Below, piece by piece: positions 24,838 to 36,658 of a DNA stretch of 64,000 nucleotides. Where the stretch lies: positions 318,040 through 382,039 of the forward strand of contig JACEEZ010020466.1 of NCBI GenBank assembly GCA_016584305.1. The letters run 5' to 3'. The DNA comes from Chionoecetes opilio (Eukaryota; Arthropoda; Malacostraca; Decapoda; Majidae). Made by a program: the position numbers and the translations under genes. The notes under the pieces were generated by a model. The model saw nothing but the letters and a program-made list of their open reading frames with translations, did no database searches and was not told where the DNA came from. The first letter of the stretch is position 1; each line of letters starts with the position of its first letter.

Positions 24838-25711
24838 TTATACCCTTACACGCCCAGATCTTTCCTTGGCTATATAAAATCGTCCGTTGTTAGCCATAAA
24901 AATACGAAAAGTAACTGAATATACCAAATTAGCTACCGTAGATAAGTCAAGTCGCCACCTGCAGTCATGTCGCCAGCCGCCAAATATTACGAATTATAGC
25001 ATCACTACTGATTTTTATGTGCCACTGAAGATGATACACAGTAGTTTATATCATGGCTGTATAATCTACTATGTTTCAGCGTTGTTTTATGCTTTGTATC
25101 TGCAAATATAACTGTTGCGCATTTTGCTAATCAAGTTTTTCTTGGCACGACGACAGACAGTAGCTCATCACCTTTCGGGCGACAGGACACAAGACTTGCC
25201 AGATCTTTCAAACTTTAATAGAATTTGTTTTCACGTTGGCAGAGGAATTTTTTTATATCCAAGCATCTTCCGCAGCTAATATATATAGACTTGTTTTACT
25301 TTACCTCTAATTTCCCTGAATTCCCCAGAGTGGCGACTCAACTGTTGGGTTAAAATACTAGCTGGCGACTTTACTGTAGTAGGTATAACAACGTCGCCAC
25401 TCTTTTATTTTTATAATTTGTTCATTTATAGCCCTAATATGACGCAGATGAAGACACAAAATGACACCGACTTTCCAGATAGCCTCTTCTAACTTTCCTG
25501 AAAGCATGGATGTAGAAATGTAAGTATTAACGCCACCACACATCTGTAAATAACAAAGAAACGTTGTCCTGGCGACTTTACTGTTATCTACGGTCGTGGA
25601 CAAGTATACTAAACAGGTCATATCTATAAAATATTGCTTATATTCATTAAAATCTTCTAATGGCCTACCTTAATTACAATGGAAACAACGCTCTGGACTT
25701 CAAGGGGTTAA
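24838..25711 (+). mobile_element. TTAA MITE, copy 6, interrupted by another element
   Basis: The left half (ACACGCCCAGATCTTTCC to ATACCAAATTAG) ends at 24932. The right half (TGGACAAGTATACTAAACAG onward) starts at 25597 and ends CAAGGGG then TTAA at 25708-25711. The left TTAA is lost. Intact copies show these halves are normally contiguous. Confidence 0.85.
24933..25596. mobile_element. CTACCGTAG-ended element, copy 1 (664 bp)
   Basis: Inverted ends CTACCGTAGATAAGTCAAG and ACTGTTATCTACGGT, with subterminal GTCGCCA / TGGCGAC motifs. It is inserted inside MITE copy 6. A second copy in opposite orientation is at 55615-56283 (669 bp), sharing interior blocks such as CATCCATGATTTCAGG and ATGTGCCACTGAAGATG. 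No transposase frame was seen and no known superfamily could be assigned. Confidence 0.8.
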
Positions 25712-25945
25712 AACTACAAAAAAAGTGTTCGCCGTTTTGATATTATAGTGGATACAAAATGGGCCGTTTAGTGGGCATTAGTGTTATCATGCTACTCCTT
25801 CGTCTGGTGGGTAGCGAGACAACGGTAACTTATCCTTGTCCCGGTACGATACATGTGCGATAACTGGGAATATGCAAATGATAGTCGAAAACTTTCACGT
25901 TAAGCCTGCTTCTTTTTTTTTTTTTTTTTTTTTTTTCTCCCCTCC

Positions 25946-26155
25946 TTAACCCCTTCACACCCATAACGTTATTTCCATAGTAATTTAGGTAGGCCATTAG
26001 ACTAAATAAATGAATACAAGCAATATTTATAGATATGACCTGTTTAGTACCCTTGTTCACTAGCTAATTTGATATATTAAGTTACTTTTCGTAATTTTAT
26101 GGCAAATAGGTTTTTTTTATATAGCAAAGGAAAGATCTGGGCGTGAAGGGGTTAA
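25946..26155 (-). mobile_element. TTAA-flanked MITE, copy 7 (inverted)
   Basis: TTAA 25946-25949, CCCCTTCACACCCATAACG, then GATCTGGGCGTGAAGGGG and TTAA 26152-26155. Full-length. Confidence 0.9.
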
Positions 26156-26309
26156 TCACTCCTTGAAAATGAAACCATCAATACTACAGGCGATTCCTTA
26201 GTTACCTATAACCATAATACACAATAGCCTTCCTACAAGTCAGTAAAAACTGGTCGATTCTTAAGTCTTATAAAGAAAGAAATCGCCGTATTATTGATAG
26301 TGATGTATG

Positions 26310-26399
26310 TGTGGTTTTTTTTCTTTCTCTCCTCTGTCTCTGTGTCTCTTCTCTCTTTCTTTTTTTTCTTTCTTTTTTCTTTTCCTTTTTCTTTTTCTT

Positions 26400-26450
<51 letters not shown>
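26310..26450 (+). repeat. Pyrimidine tract with (CT)n
   Basis: TTTCTTT-rich DNA grading into (CT)n at about 26405-26448. Confidence 0.9.
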
Positions 26451-26769
26451 TGTGAGGAGGATGGCGCAATGATGACCTCGCAGGCTACAGAATGAACGAC
26501 TTTTGAGAACAATAGAGAGGAACAAAAAGAAGTTTTATCCTTCATGGCTCTCGCTCTCGCTCTCACACAAAGATAAAAAAAATTATCGCTAATAATAGTA
26601 ACAATAGTAGTAGCATGGAGTGTTGATGGTAGTAGTAGTGGTGGTAGTAACATAATAATCAAAATAATACAAACGGTTACTTATTTATCTACCTATTTTT
26701 TGTTTATAGGCCTAACAACAATAAAACAACCCCCTTAAACCATCACTGTAAACCTGTCCTCACCACCCA

Positions 26770-27095
26770 CTTTTAAGTCTCACACCACACCCCTAACTAC
26801 ACCCTAACCCCCTAACTACACCCTACCCCCTTAACCACACCCTACCCCCCTAACCACACCCTACCCCCCTAACCACACCCTACCCCCCTAACTACACCCT
26901 ACCCCCCTAACTACACCCTACCCCCCCTAACTACACCCTACCCCCCTAACTACACCCTACCCCCCTAACTACACCCTACCCCCCTAACTACACCCTACCC
27001 CCCTAACAACACCCTACCCCCCTAACTACACCCTACCCCCCCTAACTACACCCTACCCCCCCTAACCACACCCTACCCCCCTAACTACCTCCCAC
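26770..27095 (+). repeat. 19-20 bp C-rich minisatellite
   Basis: About 16 units of CTAACTACACCCTACCCCC with C-run length variation. The minus strand carries repeated runs of three to six G separated by short loops, a pattern able to form G-quadruplexes. Confidence 0.92.
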
Positions 27096-27099
27096 CTCC

Positions 27100-27600
27100 C
27101 GCATTTACACCCTACCACCCACCATCACTATCCTTGGCACACTACAACCATATAAATACTATTCTATTACATAATCCTGGCACATACACTGACATACACC
27201 TATAACAACTCTATATTTATCACCTATACAATGCTATAAACTATACCCACGTCTTTCATCACCTTTCCTATAGCAAATTACACCAATATAGTCACGGATT
27301 TTACATTATGCCGCCTTATATACAAATTTCCGCCTCTTTACATATCCCGTTACCCATGTTACATCACCGAAGTAAAAAATTATATCCAGGAATGCTCATT
27401 TAACATCCTATATCAATAACTACTTCAAATAAAACTCTTTAGAACCACTTTGCAATATCCTTTCAAGACCGACTCCGATACGACCCAAGAGTTCTATTCT
27501 GGGTTACATTTAATCGCATACTTCATTAATTTGAGGGTTGTGACTTGGTGTATTCATCATGTTATGGCAGTTGTAGCGATGGTCAAACACACGCACCGTC
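27100..27600. other. No gene seen
   Basis: AT-rich, unique-looking sequence between the C-rich minisatellite and the SINE. No element ends or exons supported. Confidence 0.4.
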
Positions 27601-27601
27601 G

Positions 27602-27870
27602 CGATGGTTAAGTTGATAGAGTGCTGGCCTGCCATTCTGTGGTAGCCGGTTCGAATCCTCACTGCTCCCGGGGATTGTTCACTGACAAATTCGGGCGATT
27701 ACTGTCCCCCTTGAGCATAGGGATGGGTGTGTGGTGTGTGAGGTCCCAGCATTACCCAAATATCGGTAATAATGAGCTCCAAGCTCGCACCGGGAGGGTG
27801 AAACTGGCGATCGCGAGTCCGCTCGCGTGGACAAGACCATGGGTGAATAACACACAAACAACAACTCTAA
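27602..27870 (+). mobile_element. tRNA-derived SINE (family A), best copy
   Basis: The head has A-box-like TGGTTAAGTTGATAGAGTGC and a perfect B-box GGTTCGAATCC. The body follows with TGAGGTCCCAGCATTACCC, GAGCTCCAAGCTC and GGCGATCGCGAGTC, then a CA-rich tail. It is the most complete of four copies here. Confidence 0.85.
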
Positions 27871-27910
27871 GGTGAGGACACATACCACATGGCAGTAAAG
27901 GGCATATGAC

Positions 27911-29025
27911 CAAGGCCGTCTGTATGTAAAGGCCTGCGCCTGGGAGCGCGGGATGGACGTGACGTCACGAGCTGAGGCTGCTCCGCGAGTCAGTAGGAGC
28001 CGAGCTTTCAGCATGTGAGGATGTACGGGCGGTATAAGATATACTGTTATCTTTGGAAATGTTTGTTCTATAATATTATCAAATAAAAAACCGTAAAACA
28101 CACTAAAGAAATGCCATTATGAGACTCTCAAGAAATATGCATGAACTTAAACTCTTCGCCATTTAATATTTTACTCGCAAACATTTTACATGGTGAATAC
28201 CAATAGAAGCGGAATTTAATTAGCTTTCCATTGTTATATTTTGTTTTCTGATAAATGAATTAGAACCATACATACATTAGCGTTAACTAAATAAATAACA
28301 TCATCAAACGGGAAAAATTACCCGATTTCATGACCTTTTTTGTTAGTTAACGCTAATTTATGTATGGTTCTAATTCATTTATCAAAAAACGAAATATAGC
28401 AATGGAAAGCTAATTAAATTCCGCTTCTATTGATATTCTCCATGTAAAATGTTTTTGAGCAAAATATTAAATGGCGAAGAGTTAAAGTTCATACATATTT
28501 CTTGTGAGTCTCATAATGGCCTTTCTTTAGTCTGTTTTACGGTTTTTTATTTGATAATATTATAGAACAAACATTTCCGAAGATAACAATATATCTTTTA
28601 TACTGATAAACATATATTAGGTACGAAATTACCCGATTTCATGATGTTATGTATTTAGTTAACGCTAATTTATGCATGCTGCTAATTCATTTATCAGAAA
28701 ACAAAATATAGCAATGGAAAGCGAATTAAATTCCGCTTCTATTGATATTCTCCATGTAAAATGTTTTCGAGAAAAATATTAAATGGCGAAGAGTTTAAGT
28801 TCATGCATATTTCTTGAGAGTCTCATAATGGCATTTCTTTAATGTGTTTTACGGGTTTTTATTTGATAATATTATAGAACAAACATTTCCGAAGATAACA
28901 ATATATCTTTTATACTGATAAACATATAATTAGGTAGGTAAACTTGTCATCTCGGTGGCCTCGTACAGACGTCGTCCGTGACGTCATCAATCTCAGGCGC
29001 AGGCCTTTACATACAGACGGCCTTG
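27911..29025. mobile_element. 1115 bp composite foldback element
   Basis: The termini are inverted repeats of at least 30 bp starting CAAGGCCGTCTGTATGTAAA, flanked by a perfect 7 bp direct repeat ATATGAC (27904-27910 and 29026-29032). Inside are three related blocks of about 290-300 bp. Block 1 (about 28035-28310) is inverted relative to block 2 (about 28340-28620) and block 3 (about 28640-28925). Each carries GTTAACGCTAATTTATG, AATTCCGCTTCTATTG and ATTAAATGGCGAAGAGTT. No protein coding. The superfamily is uncertain; a hAT relation is possible from CA-ended termini. Confidence 0.88.
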
Positions 29026-29639
29026 ATATGACACACCACGTCTGTCTCGTCAAAGCAGAGTTATCTTAGACTGTAGTTTGTATTTTTTTTCAAACATCTG
29101 GATATTAGACTTTAAACAAGGGTTGGGGATGATACTAAAGAGAGGGAGAGAGAGAGGGGGGTGGTGGTGGCATTCCAGACATAGTTAGGTTGTCTATACG
29201 ATTGACGGGTTGACACACACACGCCACCCAATTTGGTCAGAGGATAATTAATTCCAGTGTTTACTCAAGCATTTTCTAACCCAAGCTAACGTCGCTCTCC
29301 CGTGTCCTAGTCCAACTATACATGTCAAGACTTGTTTAAAGAGTTTGTTTCATGTAATTAAGTGCTGGAGTACGAGTGCAATGCTCAAACTTTTTTTCTT
29401 TTATTTTCGGTCGCGGCAGATAAGTATACGATAGCTTTAACAGAAAATAGCCAAATGCTTATTAAAGGTTAATGGTAGTCGTTAACGTTTGTATACACAT
29501 ATATTAGTTTATTTTAAAGATACTGAGATAACCAAGATCTTATGATGAACTATTCAAATTGTGAACACCCCCCTCCCTTCCAAGCTAGAAGAAAAACAGT
29601 GAATAGTGGAGGGGTGGCAGTGGCTGTGTTTACTGCAGC

Positions 29640-29848
29640 TTAACCCCTTCACGCCCAGATCTTTCCTTTGCTATATAAAATAGTCTGTTAGCCATAAAAT
29701 AACGAAAAGTAACTAAATAAACCAAATTTGTTAGTGGACAAGGATACTAAACAGGTCATATCTATAAAATATTGCTTATGTTCACTAAAAATCGTCTAAT
29801 GGTACCCAAATTACAAGGGAAATAACGTTCTGGGCCTCAAGGGGTTAA
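29640..29848 (+). mobile_element. TTAA-flanked MITE, copy 8
   Basis: TTAA 29640-29643, CCCCTTCACGCCCAGATC, GGGCCTCAAGGGG, TTAA 29845-29848. Full-length. Confidence 0.9.
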
Positions 29849-29849
29849 A

Positions 29850-30630
29850 CTAGAGTATGATGATAATGCTGGTGCCCGCCTGATAGCACTGTAGCCTGAT
29901 AGCACTTAATAGAAAGTATAGTAATAGTAAGTACACCGCGCTGCCGGCAACCAGACGCCATGGTGTGATAAAGTAGGCCTAACCGTGTTATTTGTGACTA
30001 AAAACGTTTATCTCGGCACAGCAACAACGCTTTCTCAAGGCTGTACATAAATTTGTTCACCTTTTTTATTGAGTTTTACGTATTCATTATTTATCTGCCT
30101 GGTTGAAAGACATGGATAATTTTTCTCCACGTAAAGGGATGCTACATATGACTTTGATATGTATCACAACAAATACTATTCCCGTGTTGGGTGAGCCTGA
30201 TTGATAGAAGTAACAAAATTTTCATACCCTTCCCTTGAGATGGAATAACACTCACTAAGTCATCACACATAAAGTATATAAAAAACGACAACGAGGTAAC
30301 AACGACACGCCAGATGAGCGGCGATGGCCACCGTGAGGCTTCAGACTGTACTTATGAACCCCAAAGAGTAACCTTTATTATTTTCTTTCCTCAGGCAGAG
30401 ATTGTGGCTGATGCCGGAGACCTTCCCGCAGTGTGAAGGAGTGTCACGGAACACCCCGGGGGCAAATGGGGACCTGGGGGCCATACTCATAAAGGCTACA
30501 TAAGCCTTATGGAGGCTTGTGCGACCGACCACAAGAGTATTTGTTAAAAACAAATTAACAAAGGTCATTTCTCACCAGAATTTGGAAAAAAAAACTTCCA
30601 GTGGCCTTGAAAAATTACCAAACACACACA
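29850..30630. other. No supported gene
   Basis: A minus-strand frame at 30341-30568 (75 codons) is open, but no clear splice sites or known domain support it. Otherwise AT-rich. Confidence 0.4.
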
Positions 30631-30634
30631 CTCG

Positions 30635-30857
30635 CACTACCCGTGTGGTACAGTGGTAAAGTCTGTCTCATTTGCTTGCAGCTTCGAGCCCAGTTCAAGG
30701 CTACAGATATTTCCCTTCCCCTCCGTCAATGTCTCCCTTGAGCAAAATTGAGCAAGGAATGGGGTGTATGGGGTCCCTTCATGAACTCTTAAGCTTTTTT
30801 TCCGGGAGGGTAACACCTGGCGGTCACGTGTCCAGCGCTTGCTTGGCCCATGGGTCA

Positions 30858-30952
<95 letters not shown>
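30635..30952 (+). mobile_element. SINE (family A) copy with (CA)n tail
   Basis: The head ACCCGTGTGGTACAGTGGTA resembles a pol III A box. The body shares CTCCCTTGAGCAAAATTGAG and GGCCCATGGGTCAATTAC with other copies, then a (CA)n tail of about 90 bp, showing that this SINE family seeds or carries CA microsatellites. Confidence 0.75.
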
Positions 30953-30953
<1 letters not shown>

Positions 30954-30959
30954 GACACA

Positions 30960-31870
30960 CTTACACACACACACACACACTGCTACAAATCTTCGTCAAA
31001 AATGACTGACCAATTCACAATCGTCTGAGAACGTTGTGAATGAGATTAAGTTTTATCAAGTGATCTTGTTAATTGGAAAACTTATTTGCAGGCAACTTCA
31101 TGCAAGCCGTCAAGAGGCAGCAGCAGCAGCAGCCACACATCGCCCCTTGGACGCAACAGCACCGAGCCTGTGTGCTACCAAAGTAACTAATGTATTATTT
31201 ACTTTGTGTACCACATGAGGGGCACAGGATTACTGGCCTCTGCACCGCCAGGGGGACGCACTGCAGCGCCTCGCCTCACACCACTTGAGGAACCATTATT
31301 TTTGACATGAATCAGATACTACCATTGTAGCAGGTTAGCAGATATATATCTTGCCTCCACTCAAGATTTCCAACTACAAAAAGGGGGTTGAGTGTTCAAG
31401 CAGAACCTTCACATGCTTAATTGCTTGCAACATGCATGTAACTCGTATTATAAATTTTAAATCTCCCGTTTACCTAAAGCCCCATTTTATCAAATAAAAA
31501 CTAAAGGAAAGCAGTTTGATTAATTGTATACCAAACATTAAAAGCTTTTCAGATAGTACCATGTTTTTACATTTTCAATAAAGTAATACCAGCTGCATTA
31601 GATATGCTTGACTTGCCACTGAGTAATTTTTGCTGGCGCTTAAGTGAATAACTAACTAGACTTTACAGGCAGTGATGGTCTCGCCTACCTAAATAGCGGC
31701 TGCGTGACGCTCATGGTCACAGCCCACCCTAACATTCATCACACTGATAGCTGTGAGCAGCACAACGTCTTACTGGCCTACAGACGTGCCGGCAGCCCAT
31801 GTATATCAGTCTTGATGCACCATGGACTGTGGATGCAGTTATTCCCAAACCATTGAGTTTTACTTTAATA
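30960..31870. other. No supported gene
   Basis: Contains a small CAG run (31117-31132) and a GC-richer patch at 31220-31300 with CCGCCAGGGGGACGC. The rest is AT-rich without recognised ends. Confidence 0.4.
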
Positions 31871-34045
31871 GTGAGTGTGGATTGACCCACATTCTTACTA
31901 CAAGAGACCATACCACATTAAGGAAGATATAGTCATGACAAAACGCTATAAATTGATCAAAATAGGAAATTGTCTGTAGCGATAATACAGACAATAAAGC
32001 TGGCAAGCCTCGTGCCATTATGACTTGTGACCATCAAATAGGGATGATTCCTACTATTTGCAATCAGGTTTGATCCTGGCATCCTCTATTTGGGACTATT
32101 TGCCACAGTCACTCATTGTTTGTTAAAAAAAAAAAAAAAAAATACTTATAATTTGCAGTTAGGTTTGATCCTGGTCAACTCTATTTAGGGGTATTTGCCA
32201 CTAAGGGCACTTATGGCTTGTAAATAAATAAATAAAAACTTTAAAAACTACTGTAATTTCTAAGCAGGTTCATTCCTGGCAAACTATTTGCTCCTATCAG
32301 GCTGGTCCCTAATGGTCATATGATTGCACAGAATTGTCTGATAGATCATTTTAATGGAAAACTCAAAGCTAATATAGAATATTCATCATATTCCACTGCT
32401 ATGTTGCACCTAGCCAAGTGAGGAGGATGAGCCTGGAGCCGTCCATCCCAGTAAGAGGCTGAGTATCAAGCACTGTTATGAAGCGTTTTCTTAGTCACCA
32501 ATGCTGCACAGCTTTGGGTGACAGCCAAGGCCAAAACAGGAGAGGACAGAGTGGGCTTTGTTCCCAGTTGCCTTGGCCTCTCAATGGTATGTCCTGATAA
32601 AACCTTTGTCATTAGAAGACCCTTGTTACTTAGTGGTTGGCAGCATCTAAGGACATCTATGAAGTAACATGATGCTTGAAATTAAATATGAATACCGATT
32701 GACCCACCTTCCTACTACAGGAGACCATACCACTATACATAAGATAGTCATTACAAAACATTGATTTATCATAAGAAAAAAAGCCATGTAGTGATAAAGC
32801 AGACAATAAAGATGGCAAACTTCATGCCATTATGACACTTGAGACTTCATCAAATAGTTTGAGTCCAACCATTTACAATCAGGTTTGATCCTGGCTAGCT
32901 ATATTCAGGAGTATTTAACACTTATGTCACATTAGCTTGCCAAAAAAAAATCATACCTGGTCAGGTTTGAATCTGGCTTCCTCTATTTGGGAGCATTTGA
33001 AACTTGTGGTTCATTTGCTAATTAAGAAATTATAAGTTATGTCATGTTTGCTCCTGACTACCTCTAAGTATTTATCTCTTGTGGTTCATTGGCTTGTTAA
33101 AAAAGAAGCATTTGTAATCATATTTGATCCTGGCTTCCTTTATTTGCCACTGACTCATTGGCTTGTAAAAAAAAAATAATATTAGGTTGATCCTGGCCAC
33201 CTCTATTAATTAAGGAGCACTTGCCTCTTATTGCTCATTAGCTTGTTACAAAAATAAAACTTTCTTTATTCAAGTTTGATCCTGGCTACCTATATTAAGC
33301 TGTATTTGACATTTGTGGCACTTAACCCCTTGAGACCCAGAACGTAATTTCATTGTAATTTGGGTACCATTAGACGATTTTTAGTGACTAAGCAATATTA
33401 TATAGATATGACCTGTTTAGTATCCTTGTCCATTAGCTAATTTGGTTTATTTAGTTACTTTTTCGTAGTTTTATGGCTAATAACAGACGAGTTCATACAG
33501 CTAAGGAAAGATCTGGGCGTGAAGGGGTTAAACTTGTTACAAAAAATCTCAATTTGAAGTCAGGTTTGATCCAGACTATTTTTATTTAGGAGTACTACTG
33601 TATTTGCCTCTTTTGGCTAATTAGCTTGTTAAAAAAAAGTATGTTTGTATATTTGCAGTCAGGTTTCTGGCTACCTCTAAGTGAGAGTATTTATCCCCTT
33701 TGGGTAATCAGCTCGTTGAAAAAAATGCCTAGTTTGTAGTCAGGTTTGCTCCTGGATCTCTATTTGGGACTATTTACCTCTTATGGCTAATAAGTTTGAT
33801 GAAAAAATGTCTAGCTTGTACTCAGGTTTGATCCTGGCTATCTATTTAGAACTATGTATTTGCCTTTCATGGCTAATAAATTGTTGAAAAAATATATAGA
33901 TTGTAGTCAGGTTTGACCCTGGCTAATTCTATTTGGGAGTATTTGCCTCTTATGACTAATAAACTTGTTGAAGATGTTTACTTTGTAGTCAGGTTTGATC
34001 CTGGCTATCTCTATTTGGGAGTACGTACAGTATACTACATTATTA
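31870..34045 (+). repeat. Degenerate tandem domain, units of roughly 80-100 bp
   Basis: The core AGTCAGGTTTGATCCTGGCT followed by CTATTTGGGAGTATTTGCC, TTATGGCTAAT, GCTTGTT and an A-run repeats about 15 times with strong divergence. A larger block (ATTGACCCAC...GAGACCATACC...GACAATAAAG...TGCCATTATGAC) occurs at about 31878 and again at about 32698, so some 820 bp were duplicated. MITE copy 9 interrupts the domain and one outlying unit lies near 34815. Confidence 0.75.
33322..33531 (-). mobile_element. TTAA-flanked MITE, copy 9 (inverted)
   Basis: TTAA 33322-33325, CCCCTTGAGACCCAGAACG, then GATCTGGGCGTGAAGGGG and TTAA 33528-33531. Inserted within the degenerate tandem domain. Confidence 0.9.
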
Positions 34046-34049
34046 TACG

Positions 34050-35110
34050 GGCATTCCTTGCACAAGAAGTCCAAGATAAGAGATTCATGAATTTACACCC
34101 TTTTCCACAATATGAGCAAATTTCACTCGATGAAGCTAGTTTTTGGCTCGGCGAATATAATTTATGCATGCATATGGCTTTCTTTCTTAGTTTTTTTTAT
34201 CGTTTTTTTGTGCTAATGTAACTTTTACATCACTACATACAGCATTGTCTTTCAAATGCTGTTGCTATGCATGCCCCTACCCATGGGCCTCGTTTGGGTG
34301 GGGGACAGGGTATCATTTGTTGTCCCCCCCACTTTTCTCGGTTAAATTATGCATAATTTTGACTTTCTCTTAAACCAGAAAGGTTTGATCTTTAAACGGA
34401 CTGAAAAAAAAGTCTTATCTCTAAAGCCTTTTACAATAAAATGTGCTTGCATTGTGCATACATTTACCCTCGCATTACCAAAAATGATCCACGGGCGGCT
34501 GGGGGCTTTGCCACCCGGACCTCCCATACAGTGCTCACAAGATAGCATGTTGCTGATTGTCTCCCCCGCGTTTGAAGACAAAACGAGGCCCCTGCCCATA
34601 CCTACTTGAAAGTAACCTAACACATGGCCATGAATCAGCCTGTCAGCACTCAAGGAACATGTCCCCATTCCCCCCATGTACCAATACCTTCATTATAATA
34701 GAATATGATATAAGAGTAAGCTCCAAGGAACGTATCTGCTTGCATTATGGCAAACGTACTGCATTTGCCTCATGGCTCATAATTATAGCTGGTTTGAAGA
34801 TTTTTTTTTTTATTTGCAGTCTGATTTGATTCTGGCTTCAATTCAGGAGTATTTGCCTGTTATGATTCAATACTCTTAATAAGTATGATTCTCTGAAAGA
34901 CATTTCGAATGGCTTTATACACTTAACACCGTGTTTATGAATCTTTATTTATTTATTTCTTCCTCTGCCCTACTTATACGGACAATCCAAATCTTGATAA
35001 ATAAGAGCTGGCGTGCTTATGTCTCCTACACTGATTTCTTCAGTTTGACACCGGATCTATAACCAGGCCGGTGAACACCCACCCCCTGCAGCCCCTGTCC
35101 TGCACATACA
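34050..35110. other. No supported gene
   Basis: Two overlapping open frames near 34342-34677 run on opposite strands. Part of their extent is flanked by related inverted motifs (CATGGGCCTCGTTT near 34285 and AACGAGGCCCCTGCCCAT near 34580), so this may be a decayed element. Confidence 0.35.
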
Positions 35111-35119
35111 CATGAACTT

Positions 35120-35760
35120 ATTGTACATCTGCTACGGGTGGCTAATTGAATTAGACTCCCATTGCTCAGTGTGCCAGGCAAGGTGCTTGCCCATCTATTG
35201 CTGACACGGATCAGCAGTCATCTGCAGAAGCATCAGAGACCTCAGCAGTCTGGGTTCACGCCTGATAAGTCAACAACGGATCGTGTCCTAGCGCTTCGTG
35301 TTCTGGTGGAAAGTCGTAAGTAAGTTTCCTCAGGATGCTTGCAGCCTATGTTGATCTCAAGAAGGCGTTTGAATCAGTGCATCGTGAGTTACTCTGGGAT
35401 CTTCGCGGGATTCCTGCAAGGACTATTGGTTTGATGACTGGTCTGTACTCTGGGACTGAGAGTGATGTGAAGTGTGGGGGAGGTGTATCCAGCTTTTTTC
35501 CTGTGAACACAGGAGTGAGGCAAGGGTGCGTCCTTGCCCCATCACTTTTGAACACTTGCATAGACTGAGTATTGGGCAAAGTTGTGGACCAAAGTGATCG
35601 TGATTCCCTCGGCAACACCAAGATCACTGATCTTGTTTTTGCCGATGATGCATCGGCCGATGAAAATCTTTGCTAAGTCACTCTCGGCTTGTCTCGCTCT
35701 CGGAAAGCTCTCGAGGCACTGCATGAGGAGGCACAGCCTGTAGAGTTCCCTTCACTGTCC
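35120..35760 (+). pseudogene. Broken LINE reverse transcriptase fragment
   Basis: Pieces of a non-LTR reverse transcriptase in order: PGKVLAHLLLTRIS and QQSGFTPDKSTTDRVLAL (from 35165), a frame break near 35315, AAYVDLKKAFESVHRELLW, the thumb-side block PVNTGVRQGCVLAP, then a TGA where Trp is usual, then the catalytic-site motif FADDA (35638-35652) and a further break. At least two frameshifts or stops make it inactive. It belongs to a different LINE family from that at 12340, since the conserved blocks differ. No 3' end was identified. Confidence 0.85.
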
Positions 35761-35764
35761 AACA

Positions 35765-36100
35765 CATCCTACTGTCCTGCCTCAAATTTGTTGCTGCTCG
35801 TTCCAGTGCTTTCTAGCATCTCTCCTCCCTCTCTCAAAATCATTGTCTTGTGAATATCCTCACAGAATCATCCTGCTTTTTCCTAAGTAATTTAATCTCC
35901 TCCCTCCAACAGATACAAGTCCTTCGTTTGATTTGATCATCTAACATTCTGTTCCTTTCCCCACCCATCACTGTCTCACCATCTCTTTCTAACACCCCTT
36001 CAATTTTTCAATAGTGCCATTATGACCTCTGATGTCTGGCACACCCCAATACCCCTTTTGGCATTTCAATCAATCAATCTGAAGGAGAACTATCATATCC
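35765..36100. other. No gene seen
   Basis: Pyrimidine-rich and AT-rich. The phrase GTGCCATTATGACCTCTGATG-like text at 36015 recurs at 45955, suggesting another dispersed repeat end. Confidence 0.4.
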
Positions 36101-36113
36101 AGAGAATACTCAC

Positions 36114-36145
36114 CATTATATTCCATCACAATGTAGTCTTGAGCT
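36114..36145 (-). other. Candidate minus-strand exon e (32 nt)
   Basis: On the minus strand, pyrimidine tract CTCCTTCTCATCACTAG precedes the segment and a strong donor ATG|GTGAGTATT follows. Joined to the segment at 36339-36441 it would create a TAG across the junction, ending the reading frame, or the transcript is non-coding. Confidence 0.25.
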
Positions 36146-36338
36146 CTAGTGATGAGAAGGAGCATGAGGCATTCTTCTAAATGTTTTCCTAGTCACCCTT
36201 GCTGCAACCATTTACTGATCAGGACCGAGGTGTGTTCCTGTAACAAAATTTACCTATCAGTGCCAGACATTCATTCACCTTTAGTCCATTATTTAACAGC
36301 AGGTTGCTATGATTTAACATGGTTTGAAGTTTACTTAC

Positions 36339-36441
36339 ACAATGTTCCATCCAGTGTAGGGTGTGACAACGATGGCTTGAGTTTGACATTACTGTAGCCA
36401 TCCCACTGTGCTCTGAAACAATTTACTGGGAGACAGCGGAT
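36339..36441 (-). other. Candidate minus-strand exon d (103 nt)
   Basis: Acceptor CAAGTCTTTCAG and donor TTGT|GTAAGTAAAC flank an open stretch (IRCLPVNCFRAQWDGYSNVK then LKPSLSHPTLDGTL). In phase with candidate segments at 37147, 38336 and 39396. The protein is not recognised. Confidence 0.35.
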
Positions 36442-36646
36442 CTGAAAGACTTGAAAGAATTGAATTAGTTCCTTGTATCAGTTGTATGTAATAATATGCT
36501 GGGGGGGGGACCTAAAAAGGGGTGCCTATAGATGCCTATAACCCTACCACCTAGCAAACGAGCGCAAGCACTTTACTTGGTACACTTTACAGTGCGATGC
36601 TGGTGCTCCTGCGATGTCTGTCCCACGACGGCTAGAAAAGTGGGGT

Positions 36647-36658
36647 ACTTACCTGAAA
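36647..36658 (-). promoter_or_regulatory. Back-to-back acceptor/donor (possible recursive splice site)
   Basis: On the minus strand AAATCATTTCAG|GTAAGTACC places a 3' splice site directly against a 5' splice site, the form of a ratcheting point with a zero-length exon. It lies between candidate exons at 37147-37184 and 36339-36441. A short exon using only the donor is the alternative. Confidence 0.3.

Noticed and set aside
27602..27680. tRNA gene suggested by A and B boxes
   Set aside because: No full cloverleaf or acceptor stem; the sequence continues into a repeated SINE body shared with other loci.
34342..34677. Opposite-strand frames of 86-111 codons
   Set aside because: No splice support or recognisable domain; partial inverted motifs nearby suggest a decayed element.
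35335..35568. Active reverse transcriptase
   Set aside because: Frameshifts before and after, and a TGA in place of a conserved Trp; only fragments remain.
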